Source: Platycnemis pennipes (lineage: Eukaryota > Arthropoda > Insecta > Odonata > Platycnemididae). Taken from it: a stretch of DNA of 64,000 bases. The stretch is from contig OW121851.1 of assembly GCA_933228895.1 (NCBI GenBank), positions 111,001,271-111,065,270 of the forward strand. Direction: 5' to 3'. Shown piece by piece: positions 21,403 through 32,275 of this stretch (positions are counted from its first letter, which is position 1; every line of letters starts with the position of its first letter). The position numbers and the translations under genes are program-made. The notes under the pieces were generated by a model. That model was given only the letters and a program-made list of their open reading frames with translations, was not told where the DNA came from and searched no databases.

Positions 21403-21436
21403 ATTTGTATCTCGCACTGCGAATTGAATGTGTGAA

Positions 21437-21641
21437 TGTGTGAATCGCACAGTCGCCCGGAAAGCGGAAGGTCCGTGGTTCAATTCCCGGCTAAGGCGAA
21501 TTTTTTTCAGTTGAAATCTGGCTTCTTTCCATCTTCCCCACCATTGTGTGCGTTCGTTCATTTGTGTGCACCTATCCTTTTCCAATTACTATCCTTAGTA
21601 TGTCTGAATACGCTTGTTGGCGAATTTTCATGTTTGAATGT
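21437..21641 (+). mobile_element. SINE-C copy 1
   Basis: tRNA-derived head (GCACAGTCGCCCGGAAAGCG, then the B-box TGGTTCAATTCC and CGGCTAAGGCGAA), then a T-run, then the body AAATCTGGCTTCTTTCCATC and CCTATCCTTTTCCAATTAC. Copies 2 and 3 lie at 21872-22028 and, inverted, at 22044-22232. Confidence 0.82.
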
Positions 21642-21871
21642 GTGAATATAGGCCTTCTCGGCCATCTTCTTCTTCTTAGGCTCTGCGTGCCTTCAAACGC
21701 ACTGTTCAGTTCTTTCATACGTATGTCAGCTGCGTTTCTTAACGTTCTTCTCCTTGTGTTCGTCTAACTTCTCTTCCTGGTGGGTGAATGAAAGCCTAGG
21801 CGAGCCATGTCTCGGCCGCTATGTGGGCTACTGGGCTAGATAAAGCCCGCCGATTTCACCGAGAATTTGCT

Positions 21872-22028
21872 TCGTCTTGGTGGTGTAGTGGTACTGCACA
21901 GTCGCCCGGAAAGCGGGAGGTCCGAATTCTTTCCAGTTGAAATCTGGCTTCTTTCCATCTTCCCCACCATTGTGTGTGTTCGTTCATTTGTGTGTACCTA
22001 TCCTTTTCCAATTACTATCCTTAGTATA
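21872..22028 (+). mobile_element. SINE-C copy 2
   Basis: Has the fuller head GTCTTGGTGGTGTAGTGGTA with the A-box, then the shared GCCCGGAAAGCGGGAGGTCC. It lacks the B-box block through a deletion of about 25 bp (GGTCCG joins directly to AATTCTTTCCAG). The rest of the body matches copy 1 closely. Confidence 0.82.
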
Positions 22029-22043
22029 TATTTATATACATAC

Positions 22044-22232
22044 ATTCACACATGAAAACACGCTCTGAGGCGAATACAAATATACCAAGGATAGAATAAG
22101 GAAAAGGGATAGGTAACACATAAAAGGACTAACACAAGGAAGGTGGCGAAGATGGAATCAAGCCAGATCACAACAGAAAAAAGTTTTCTCAGCCGTGAAA
22201 TGAACCACGGACCTCCAATTTCAACTAAAAGT
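22044..22232 (-). mobile_element. SINE-C copy 3, inverted and more diverged
   Basis: On the minus strand it reads GGAGGTCCGTGGTTCATTTC, then GATCTGGCTTGATTCCATC, CCTATCCCTTTTCC and TCCTTGGTATATTTG. This follows the order of copy 1. It ends three bases from the palindrome at 22235. Confidence 0.78.
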
Positions 22233-22234
22233 TG

Positions 22235-22305
22235 AATGATAAACTACATATTTATTCATAAGATATTACTGGCTACCCTTATGAATAAATATGTAGTTTA
22301 TCATT
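22235..22305. repeat. Palindrome with 28-bp perfect arms
   Basis: AATGATAAACTACATATTTA and onward at 22235-22262 is repeated inverted at 22278-22305 around a 15-bp loop. It is a snapback element or the product of a hairpin-mediated rearrangement next to SINE-C copy 3. Confidence 0.9.
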
Positions 22306-22309
22306 AGAG

Positions 22310-22979
22310 TATTCATCAAAAGGACAAACTCTTTGTACTAATTGCCAATGGCTTAAGCATTACTTAGAGTATTTGCTGAAGACATAACAACGGAAGTCTC
22401 GATTCGTGAAGCGCTTCTCTTTAAAGAGTCAATGACTGGAAAGTACCGGATCTCACGCTAAGTAACGGAAAAAGAGTTCAGTTTGTTCTGAGAAGAATTA
22501 TTTACGGCCGTTCGCTCTTTTTTCCTTTGTATTCCTCAACTTATTTCGAACCCGACCGACGAAAAAGCCTTTGTTCTTCATCTGAAACCATTGAATCGTA
22601 TGGTTCTCCCCCTTACGGGTAGAATTAAAATTAGAAAAAAAAATCTTGCAACAGGTTAGGCAAGGGAAAAAGAACAAGGAATATGGAAAGGCTATAGTTT
22701 AGTGAGCAGAAAAAAATATTAGAAAATATTTTTTATTTGGTAATTTAAATAATGCTCTATTGTGAAATTATACTTGTTAATTATACTTAAATGAATGTAA
22801 AATACTTTGTTTCCCTATATAGTATAAGGATTAAAGATAGGTATATAGATATTTAAGACTTATTCTATATAGGCAAACATAATATTTCGCAGTCTTATGT
22901 GGTTTTAAGCATAATAAAAGTATAATTTCATAAAAAGAGTCGTTTCAGGCGTTATATGGTGGAATAACATAATTAAATA
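22310..22979. other. Unassigned AT-rich stretch
   Basis: No repeat, gene or RNA recognised. Confidence 0.4.
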
Positions 22980-23093
22980 CGATTAGCCATTTTCCACAAA
23001 GAAATCTTTACTTCGACTTCGAAATCTTCTTCGATGATGTATCACATCGAAACCCGTCGAAGTAAAGATTTCTTTGTGGAAAATTGCCAATCG
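22980..23093. repeat. Foldback element with a GAAAC-N2-GTC core
   Basis: Arms of about 38 bp (22980-23017 and 23056-23093) contain ATTTTCCACAAAGAAATC and are nearly perfect. The centre on the plus strand is GATG-TATCA-CATC, then GAAACCCGTC, then GAAG that can pair with CTTC upstream. It has the same arm motif and core layout as the foldbacks at 12807 and 14441, but only GAT lies between helices I and II, so the hammerhead core proper is missing. Confidence 0.82.
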
Positions 23094-23597
23094 TATTTAA
23101 GTATAATTTCATACTCAATTTCACGTAATTATAAAAGTCTAATTTGACCATCAAAAAATATCCTAAAGTGTAAGTATGAATTTGTAATTATAAATTAGTT
23201 CAAATTAATTTTGGCTAACAATAGCACTGGAACTGATTTATTTATGGTACTGAGGTTTGGGCGGAAATTACTGCAGAAATATATGGAATGGAAGCAGTTG
23301 AAAAGTGGTGTTATAGAAGAGTAATGTAAACAGTATCGATTGAAAGAGAAGTAGTTAAATATCATGGTTGTATTCTACATCAGGGATTCCGTTCCGCTGG
23401 TCGATGAATTTGTTGATGATGTACATTCATTATAACGTTGTGATGTTGCAGGCAACCCATCTAAATAAATTGTGTATTTTTTGAGCATGGTATATTTAAG
23501 TAGTACATACATCATTAAAGTAACTTCAAACGCGACAAAGGATACCACCTGAACAAAAAAAGAAGAGAGTAATACAATAGAGCAAGTACAACATAGA

Positions 23598-24097
23598 GGG
23601 ATCACCACATAGGACAAAACTGGTATGTGTTTTGGATGTAGTACTGGAAGGTTTCCATAGATGGCGTGGTAAGAATTTTTCTTGTTAAATCACAAGCTAT
23701 GTAAATAGCTTCCATTGCTTTCGTTTTTCTAGTTGACTTAAGCGGCACGTAACATATGATATCGGTAGTTTTGTTATTGTATTATACAAGTGCGGTATGC
23801 CTTTACCCAACGTCAACAGTTACATGGATAAGTTAATATGTCTCCCACTATAAAGCAAATATATCTTATCACAGGAGGGATTCCTTGTTGTTAAATTTAA
23901 TTCACCGCTGCAAGGAGCAGCTGGAGCAAACTCAAGACACTTCTCGATTGAGCCCCTTATGTGGATTAGAAAAACGAAAGCGATGGAAGAAGTCTACATT
24001 TTAAGACGTAACGCAAAAAATCTTCCCCCGCCATCTATGGAAACCTTTCAGAACTACTTCCAAAACGTACAACAATTTTGCCAAATGCGGTGAGCCC
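23598..24097. mobile_element. Foldback or MITE, 500 bp
   Basis: Arms of about 160 bp (23598-23755 and 23940-24097) share AAGGTTTCCATAGATGGCG, GTTTTGGA.GTAGT.CTG and CTTCCATTGCTTTCGTTTTT. The loop is about 185 bp with no coding. A non-autonomous DNA transposon is the simplest reading. Confidence 0.8.
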
Positions 24098-24429
24098 ATT
24101 ATACTTGATCTATGGTGATACGGAAGCCGACCAATAGGATAGCGGCATATGTCAGGGAGACCCTATATAACAAGGGCAAAAATCGAAGCGAAATTGTTAT
24201 CATCAACAACTGAAGACGCGGAAGAACACCGGGAAATAGAAGAAATCAACCAGTCAAATCAATCAATGAAATCAACAAGTTTTAATGCGCAAATTTGTTA
24301 TAGACATTTTAATCAGCTGGCTCACGAATGTTTCAATCTCATACGACTTGAAACTTTTAACAAGTTGTTTGCTAGCAGTGGCGCCTTGTCTTACCTCAGA
24401 AAAATTATTGTATCTATTAATGGCAACGT

Positions 24430-24740
24430 GATGGAGAGTAAATAATTTTTATTTCTTAAAAAGCGTTTTATTTGTTCGCAACAAGTTAATTACTTCAAAA
24501 TGTAATCAAACTTACCAGACAAAGGCATTGAAAGCTTCATTTTACGCTCGTAGGTTACAACACTGTGTGCTTAGTATTAATGACAGTATAATGAAGAGTA
24601 AATAATCTTTATTTTTTAAAAGAGTTTGATTTGTTCGCAACACGTTAATTACTTCAAAAGTAATCAAACTTACCAGACTAGGGCATTGGAAGCTGCATTT
24701 TACGCTCCGAGATCACAACACTATGTTCTACGGGCGTGTG
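24430..24740 (+). repeat. Tandem duplication, period about 160 bp
   Basis: Unit 1 (24430-24589) and unit 2 (24590-24740) share GAGAGTAAATAATTTTTATT, TTTGTTCGCAACA.GTTAATTACTTCAAAA, TAATCAAACTTACCAGAC and CATTTTACGCTC. The second unit continues into sequence that is repeated again at 25440-25890. Confidence 0.85.
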
Positions 24741-25020
24741 GGAAATTAGGTGAGCAGTTTTTTGCGAAATCTATATCGGTTCCACTTCCAATTAAGCTGA
24801 TTTGATTCATGCGTGGAGTAACTTTAATATGGAAACTTTCAACGGAAAACAGGAATGGCTTTGAAGTCACGCTTGCTTTGTTGATTAATCACTTATTTTC
24901 CGTAGCGAAAAGCAAAGAAAAAATCCCTAAGAGCTTCAAGAAGCTGTTTTGACCGCAAAGAGAACCTCGGAGAAATCCGTTTGCCAATCATTTGGAGTGG
25001 AATGGAGAAAAGTGGAAAAA
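24741..25020 (+). repeat. Continuation of the local duplicated block, left copy
   Basis: Aligns with about 25590-25890: AATTAAGCTGATTTGATT, GGAAACTTTCAACGGAAA, TTGATTAATCACTTATTTTCC, then GAAATCCGTTTGCCAATCAT and GTGGAATGGAGAAAA. The copies are diverged, direct, and offset by about 850 bp. Confidence 0.75.
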
Positions 25021-25439
25021 AATAAAATTCGATACTATACGAGAAGGGTGAAGATGAAAAGAATCGAGGTAGTTGCAAACGAAGAAGTCGTAAGAAGAGT
25101 GAAAGAGAAAATTCTGTGAAAAATCGAGAAAAAAGAAAAGTCTGATGAAATGTATACGAAGAAGCAAGGGACAACTTAATATATGGTAGAGGTATAGTAT
25201 GGTAGAATGGTAGAGGATGACCTTGATAAGACATAAGGAGTAGCTAGTAGTGAAGGAGGGCAAAGGGAAGAATTTTGTTAATACGAAACGGTTAGATCAT
25301 TTGAGAATATGGTCGAGAGCTGCGACAAACCGATTTTAGTTTAATTCCAAGTGAATATGGTGATTATAAAAAAATAGAAATCGTTAAAGCGTCTAAGAAT
25401 TGAATTTTATTGTAAAAACAGCGTAAATATAAAACAAAT

Positions 25440-25890
25440 TTCGCTATTTTAAATTGCTTTTAATTATGTAAAACAAGTAGTTTACTTTAAAAGTAATCAC
25501 AATTTGGTCGCGTGAGCAAATATTAAAGTAATTTATAACGCGCAACAATGAAACCATTATGTATTTCAAGTGCAGGAAAAGTTAGGTGGATGACGTGTGC
25601 AGTTTTTACCAAAATGCGATTCTGTTCCTCGTTCAATTAAGCTTATTTGATTAATCTGAAAAGCGTGTTCAGCTCGGGAAACTTTCAACGCAAATGGTAG
25701 AAAGTTTCGAAATCACTCTTCATTGATTCGTTGTTTAATCATTTAACTCCCGACAGGAAACAAAAATTTCCTCTTTTTTTTCCACAGGACTTTTGAAAAA
25801 GCGGAAGCACTTTTAGTTAAAAAGAGAGTACCTCTCAGGAATCCATTTGCCGATCCATTTATGGTGGAATGGAGAAAAAATTCAGCTCTT
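25440..25890 (+). repeat. Continuation of the local duplicated block, right copy
   Basis: Third, most diverged member of the local duplication. Its left part (25470-25590) resembles the 160-bp unit, and its right part matches 24741-25020. No open frame is conserved between copies, which argues against a coding origin. Confidence 0.7.
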
Positions 25891-26338
25891 TCCGGTGTGA
25901 AAAGTGTATATAGATTTTCTTTTTCCTTACAGTTTTCCGGTATGAAGTGGACTGCGCAGAATGTTTTTTTTTCTTTTTTTTTGCAGAGAGTGGGTATTAA
26001 ATGACGATAGTACATGTATCAAAGGGTAGATTGGAGTGCCCTTGACCTATTAAACCATTCCTATTGTGCAATTGCATCGGAACTGATTCTTTCTCACCAA
26101 TGCGGGACAGGGAAAATGCTCCAAATGTGCAATTAAATCGAGTGGAACTAATGGAGCGAAGGTTGCGGGACGAGTCAGCCCCCGAGCCGTGAAAAAAAAA
26201 GTTGAAGATCTCGTTCAGCCCAGAGTGCGAACCACTTGGGCTTAAGAGGGTGTGTTCCCCAAATTAACAAACGTCGTCTCCTATTATTACATTAACCGTT
26301 TCAGCGTGTGATGTTTGAATTTCTTGTGCTCGCGAATG
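25891..26338. other. Unassigned non-coding stretch
   Basis: Nothing recognised between the local duplication and Repeat-E copy 2. Confidence 0.4.
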
Positions 26339-26874
26339 GGGGCGTTTACTCGGAACCGAAATCGCAATTTTGTACACGAAATCGTTAGATGGAAACGAAA
26401 ATTGAATTTTAGTGAAAAAATTAATCTTCTAACCACAACCATTCACTCACAAATCAAAAATTAAAATAAGCAAAAGGTGACGCCCACCGAAAATGCTGCT
26501 GTGATAACATTGACGTCATTTTCCTCCCGTCCTTGACTGCTTTCAGGGGAGGGGAAAAGGGAGTGGAGGGGGGTTCTCGGAAGGTCTGCTCGCACAGGTG
26601 CTGTCGAAATCGCTCCCATTGGCCGAGTCAGCTGTGTCCCCCCCTTTGCGATAAGGCGAAGTAGCTTCGCGGGCTCAGTTGTGATTGGACGAAGTAGATA
26701 TACGTCAGAGGTTGCACCAACCCACTTTTCCGAATGGGTTAAAAACATCAGTTATTCGCCGCTTATAACTCGGGAAATAATTGTCGGATCAGAAAACGGA
26801 AAAATACGGGTCCTTTTATTTTACAAACTCTATCAGATTCGGCAATAAAAAAAATATGGTAAACGACCCCATTT
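26339..26874 (-). repeat. Repeat-E copy 2, full length
   Basis: Complement of 62419-62952 along its whole length. Blocks from its 5' side on the minus strand: TGGGGTCGTTTACCATATTT, TGATAGAGTTTGTAAAATAA, CGAGTTATAAGCGGCGAA, GCAACCTCTGACGTATAT, GAAGCTACTTCGCCTTATCG, CCCCCCTCCACTCCC and TTTGTGAGTGAATGG. No coding and no terminal inverted repeats. The copies look relatively young. Confidence 0.85.
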
Positions 26875-29732
26875 CCGGGTGGAAAATATTTGCATGAAAA
26901 GGGGAGGTTGCTGTTGAAGGGTAGTTTATTCTCGTGATATGATGGATGAAAGTTATACATACGTGAATGCATGTTGTGATGCAAGTGTTTGTGACTTGAT
27001 TTGAATTGTGAGTACTACCAAAGTTATCTTCGGACATTGATGGGTGGTTGCTTGTCGTGAAGTTAAGAGGATGATTCATTAACGTACGAATTGTGTCAAG
27101 TCTTTGTAGTTTGATACAAGTAATGAGTAATATTTTAGATGTGTTCTAAAATTAATGTTGTCTCCTTTTCATTAAGTCTTCACTGAATCTTAATTTTAAT
27201 GTAGTTCGTGAAATGTAACAAAATATTTAATTTTCGCTGAAATTTTATGAGTGCATTTCTCCTGTAGTGGCTCTCTCGTGAAATTTAAAAAAAATTATGA
27301 ACTGGTACTTTATCATATACTAAGGTTTCAGACCTTCTTTATTAGAGAGTGTTTATATCTGATCCATTTCCTCTAGCATCCTACACAACAATCCCCCCTT
27401 CTCTCCTATATCAACAACCTCTTAACAACCTAATTTCAAAAAACATACGTTCAACAATTAACAAAAAACATTTCCTTCAAAACATAAAAAAAAACAACCA
27501 TTATTCACATCTAAAAGCAACGAAAAAAAGTATCAACGCAACAAGGAAAAACGAAGAAAACATAGCCTCTAGCATAAAACAAAACAATTGCAATCACCCT
27601 TCTATTATGAGTATGATGCGACTTTGCAGCCATATGACGACTGTCCTGATCATACTATTACAGTCTAATCCGAGTTATTTGACTCGAAATATGGCTGATG
27701 TGATCATTTCATTTTTATTTTCTATAGTTATCACCAGATTTCCCCTTTTTCTAATTTTTATCGGCACGCGTTTGTTTCTGTGTAGATTCATTTTATCTTC
27801 ATTATTCCTCCGCATCGCAGCATCTCGAATGAATCCAGTTTTGCCTTTTCTATGGTTTGTCCCTGCCAAATTGTACGAAATTGAAATCCCATTCTTCATT
27901 CCCTGTAAGGAATTTATAGTTGACCTTGTTCGCCAATGATGGACTACCGCTACCGCTTTTTGCAAGAACGATGGACTTAGGGAGCAATTACTATGGCGCA
28001 CATAACCTGCGTCTTCGTGGGGGGGCACATCCAACCCAGTAGACCGCTGCGCCATGAATGGAAAGTAGTCTGCCAGGATTGTTGGCTGATCTCCAGGTTA
28101 GCGAGGCATAAAGGAGGAGTACGTTGCCATTCACGATTTTTTTTTCATCAAGTTTGCATGTGTGTTTGATGAAAGACTTTTTTTCTCTCCTTGTGTTGGT
28201 CCTTCACATCCGATGCTCGTATTCTGTTCTTACGCTCCGTAGCGTAATCTCAATTGGATTCACGTTTTCTCCTAGATTGACCCACATAGTTATTTGCACA
28301 CGAGAATTTCACTCTTTTTTTCTATCCTACCTCGACCATTGATTGCAGTCGCTCGTTTAGTGAGCATCATCAGCGGTTTCCGCTTTGCTTGCACCAAATC
28401 GTGCTCTGCATTTAGATTACGTCTGTGAATTGTGAGAAAATTCATTGCTTTTTTTTCGTCAAAATAGGAAAGTAAATAAGAGTAAATAAGGTAAAGTTGT
28501 CGCTGTGAACAAAAATAACGGCCCAGAAGAAACAAAATGAGGTTCTTAGGACTAGGGATCTAGGTTGAAATGGTACCAGTCAATTCTACAAAAGATCTCT
28601 GTTGTGAATCATTGAGCGATGATTGTTGAATTTCTCTTTGAGGTTAAAAGCTTATATTGAATGGTGGTATTTAACTTGTGGTCAACTCGTAATATGATTA
28701 AAATATGATCACATCACTTGGCTAGGCTTATGCACCCTCTGGTTCACCAGCTCCCTATTTTGTCGCAGCGCTGCGGCTATTGGCTCAGAAGACTCGTGGC
28801 GTAGTAACTATCACTCTCCACGAAGTTACCACCAAATTAGGCAATTTTTCATTGAGCATCGCCTTTAAATAAAAAAAAAGGTATGTCGTGGACACTCAAG
28901 AACAATTATTTATCATCTGCGTCGGTGTGAAAAAAAGCTAGCGAACCCATTACGGAAGATTAGTCATATATAAAAAATTCTCTACATTTCTTCATATTTT
29001 TTTTCGCTAGTTCAGGGTGGAAACCGGATGGCAGATGCATCCTAATATTTTATATATAAAATCTAAAAATATTCACATTTTAAATTCTTAAGACGTTTTA
29101 TCGTGAGGCCGAGCCTCAGTATCTTAATCCTTCTCTATTTCTATTTCTGAAAATAAGGCAAGATTTCTCTTTTTCTTATTGATAGGCGCTTTACGAATAG
29201 TGCTGAACTTTAATGCACTGATAGAGAATCCCACCTTGGTTTGATCGCAGAGAAGATTCCTTCGGGGATCACTTCTAGAAATCCTATCCTAGGAAAAATT
29301 CAAGTGTTGCCCAAGTACCCCTGCACAAAAATGCAGTCCTAGGACTGTAAGGGTAATTGAAAAAAAGAGTAGTAAATCTATTTATGATTAGAAGACAATA
29401 GAAACGTCATGGGAGTGTATTATATAACTTATCGTTCCTTAAGCATCAAAAAATATCCTGACCATCGCTATCCTGTTAATTCCTCAATTTGGTTTTCACA
29501 TTTCGTTCTTTATATGATTCACGCCGTACCACAGAGCCGTAGGTTGTCATTCCGGTGCTTATAGAAGTGGATATATCTGAAAGATATGATCAGTGCCACC
29601 TTGACTCCTTGTTTCAGTCGGGCTAATCACTCGTTTATCGGATAAGTACATCTGCTTTTTAATATTTACTATGGAATTAGAAAAAGCTAGTATTAATTTG
29701 GCAGGTACCAGGAACGTTGTACTAGGGATTGT
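26875..29732. other. Long stretch without a recognisable feature
   Basis: About 2.9 kb with no recognised LINE, SINE, MITE or exon. The longest plus frame (27349-27939, 196 codons) is Lys/Asn/Ser-rich then hydrophobic, overlaps an antisense frame of 126 codons, and looks like chance in low-complexity AT-rich DNA. A weak tRNA-like motif on the minus strand near 28000-28060 (GGCGCAGCGGTCTACTGGGT) may be an old SINE head. Confidence 0.4.
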
Positions 29733-29795
29733 AAAATCGATTTCGATTTTAATCGAAAATCGATTATCTACTCACTACTCGATGACATCGTTATA
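29733..29795 (+). mobile_element. Possible single end of a hAT-like element
   Basis: TAGGGATTGTAAAATCGATT followed by alternating TTTTAATCGAAAATCG-type sequence resembles the left ends of the hAT elements at 43275 and 59171. No matching right end or 8-bp direct repeat was found. Confidence 0.35.
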
Positions 29796-30499
29796 ATTTT
29801 TATAAACCATTTGGAACATGCATCGTTAATGAAGGCACGGATGATAACGATAGCAAGAAATTGAAGACTGGAAGAATTAGGTGGGGTCAAAGGAGAATGA
29901 TGAAAATGAACGCAGTTCTAGTGACAATCAGAACAGTCATAATTTGCTGGCGTGAAGAGAAGTCTGATTCAAGAAAAGACGAGCCTGGCCGATTGACATT
30001 ATAAAGTTTAGACTTCGTATCTTGTCACGCGATGATCGACTGAAGACGAAAAAAACGCAAAGGAAGGCCTTGATCGACATAATACGGGAGAAATTACAGA
30101 GATTTGTGAAGTAAAATAACCTGTATGTAAACATGGTGGGATTTGCCAACAAAAGAGTCGAGTGGAGCGTTGCGTTAATCCGGTCTTACGATCGTGTACT
30201 TGTGACGATGGTTAAATTTCGCGTACGTAGTCAATGAAGAAGCTTTTAGGGATTATATCATAGCCCTACAGTCTTCCTAAGCAGTATTTAGAACTAATTT
30301 ATCTATTTTTTGAGTTGGAAATATAAGGGTGAAGTCAGCGTGCGTTAATGGATTTAAGAATATTTTTTCAGGTGTCCTAAGAACATGGTTGGTATATTCT
30401 ACCTGTAAAAAAATGGACCGATAGGGATATGGGACGGTACACTCAGCCACCGTGCTCTATAGAGAGAGCAGAAAAAGAGTGGTTATTAACCAACACCTG
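29796..30499. other. Unassigned non-coding stretch
   Basis: Nothing recognised. Confidence 0.4.
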
Positions 30500-30745
30500 C
30501 GCGTTATACTGCGAGCCGCCACGATGGTGTGTGGCAGGGGGTGAAGATCACCAAACATGCAATATTGACATGCAACTAAGTCACTACAAGGAAACATGCT
30601 ACATAATAGGGTCACATGTAGCTAGATGGTTAGTATCTGTCTACATGTTAATAAAGGGATTGATTGTAATGCATGCATTATGCTTTACATAATACAATAT
30701 TTCCCCTACCTATCCCTTCGCTATGCTGCCTATTGTGTTCTCTTA
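30500..30745 (-). mobile_element. Short element with CR1-like 3' tail, longest copy
   Basis: Complement of 20108-20328. From the tail inwards on the plus strand: ACTGCGAGCCGCCACGATGG, GTGTGGCAGGGGGTGAAGAT, CACCAAACATGCAATATTGA, CATGTAGCTAGATGGTTAGT, and finally GCTATGCTGCCTATTGTG. The body is unlike the CR1-like 3' UTR, so this is a separate short element borrowing the LINE tail, or the 3' end of another LINE subfamily. Confidence 0.75.
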
Positions 30746-30904
30746 TAATACGGGGGGAAAGTGAGATTTTTACGGCAATCTATCTCTCTAATCTTACTTA
30801 TCTGGTCGAATCTAGCATAATAAGCCGGTGTTTTTAATGTATATCTAACATCTTCAGTAAAGTCATCCGATATAAATTTCTTTAATAGATTAATCTGTAC
30901 TTTA

Positions 30905-31032
30905 ACATCAACATCGTCTTCATCAAGGGTCAACAATCCTAGGATTGGTTTGACGCAGCCCTCCACTCGATTCTTCTGTCGGCCAACCTCTTCATATTGA
31001 CGTAATGCTTCTCTCTTTTGCTGTACTTTAAC
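30905..31032 (-). mobile_element. LINE-D 3' terminus fragment
   Basis: Plus strand shows CATCAACATCGTC, then GTCAACAATCCTAGGATTGG and TTTGACGCAGCCCTCCACTC, then CGGCCAACCTCTTCATATTG and ACGTAATGCTTCTCTC. This is the complement of the LINE-D 3' end. The copy stops after about 125 bp. Confidence 0.82.
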
Positions 31033-31099
31033 CTACGATCTGATGGTGATTCCTCACCTAATTTTTCTATTGATTCTGATACGCTACTGAACCTGAGAG

Positions 31100-31400
31100 A
31101 AGTGTGTGTGAACCCAGGCCGTGGGTTGGGCCGGAGACGTTTGGCCTGGAAGAGAACAACGGAAGGAGGAGGAGGAAGGAGGCTTTGATTTCGGTTATCG
31201 AGCGACCGGCATAAAGAGTGCACCGGAGACAGAAAGAGCGAAGGGGACTGCAGCGGCCCCACATCCAGGGGGGCCCCTGGATGAAGGGGGGGAGGAATGG
31301 AAGGAGGAGGGAAGGGGAGGGGCCGAGCAGAGGACTCGATACCGGATGGAAAAACTGGGACGCAGGGTACTTGCTCTCCACCTCCAACATTGAAGATCAT
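31100..31400. other. GC-rich, purine-skewed stretch with a palindrome
   Basis: GC content is clearly above the surroundings, with many GGGG and GGAGGA runs on the plus strand. It contains a 22-bp perfect palindrome at 31262-31283 (CATCCAGGGG-GG-CCCCTGGATG). Frames are open on both strands because of base composition. It could be a CpG-rich promoter region or the GC-rich part of an unidentified element. No TATA-like or exon signal supports either. Confidence 0.4.
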
Positions 31401-32151
31401 TGCTCATTGATCTTGAACGACGTTTGAAATTTTCCTTTTCTTTCTTAATCCCTTATTGAATCCAAAGTTCAATGTTTTATGAATTAGTAACGGTGTGTAT
31501 GTTTCTATAAATTATTTTTGTAGATAAGGAGGTCAATGCCCCTTGTTCATTTAAAGCGAACCAACTCTACTCCGGAATTAATTTACTCATATTTGTCAGT
31601 ATGTTGGTACTTTTTTTTCGTTTCTTTATTATATTCCTATCCATCGCGTGCATTCTCGTTCTTATGGAGGCCACTTTAACAATGCCTCAGGTCGTCAAGG
31701 GCTGTCAAAACTGTAAAATGTTAATGTATATCAGTATATTTTGATAGTTTTCGTGATTTTGAGGCTAAAATCATATTTAAAAATAACAATGAGATTTTTA
31801 TGGCATTTCCTTTCTTACGAATTATGTCCGGTGCATGTAGGTTAGTGAAAAATAATATTATTTTTGAATAGAAAATTATGCCGCGTTCTGAAAAAGCGAA
31901 TTGACCGTGTACTCTATTGGGAAATCGCAAATAAGCTTAGGGTTTAACCCTGGGCTATCAGCAAAATATAAAGAAGCCTATATTCTGTCACTTGATGGCA
32001 TTAAATGGTTTACCCCTTTTAATGATCATAGTTTAACTATCGCGCCAACTATGTTATCCAAATCATCGGGCATTGCATAAAAGCGTCTCACCGAAACATG
32101 AATGTTTTGGGCATGTCTTTTTATCCAATGGAGTGCATAATTAGTTATTCT
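31401..32151. other. Unassigned non-coding stretch
   Basis: Nothing recognised. Confidence 0.4.
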
Positions 32152-32275
32152 GGAGGTAACGACCAACAACTAAGATCATTTGCGTCACTGATAGGTAATT
32201 GGATTTAAGTAGGGTTTTTTTTAGGGAATGCAGGAAAGGGTGGAACAAAACCTGGCGTCTTGAATTGGTTCAACA
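32152..32275 (-). mobile_element. SINE-A tail fragment
   Basis: Plus-strand blocks GGTAACGACCAACAACTAAG, ATCATTTGCGTCACTGATAG, GTAATTGG and GGAAAGGGTGG..AAAACCTGGCGTC match the complement of the 3' half of SINE-A at 50028-50150. The tRNA-like head is missing. Confidence 0.6.

Noticed and set aside
27349..27939. 196-codon open frame on the plus strand
   Set aside because: Composition shifts from Lys/Asn/Ser-rich to hydrophobic as the base composition shifts, an antisense frame of 126 codons is open as well, and no motif is recognisable.
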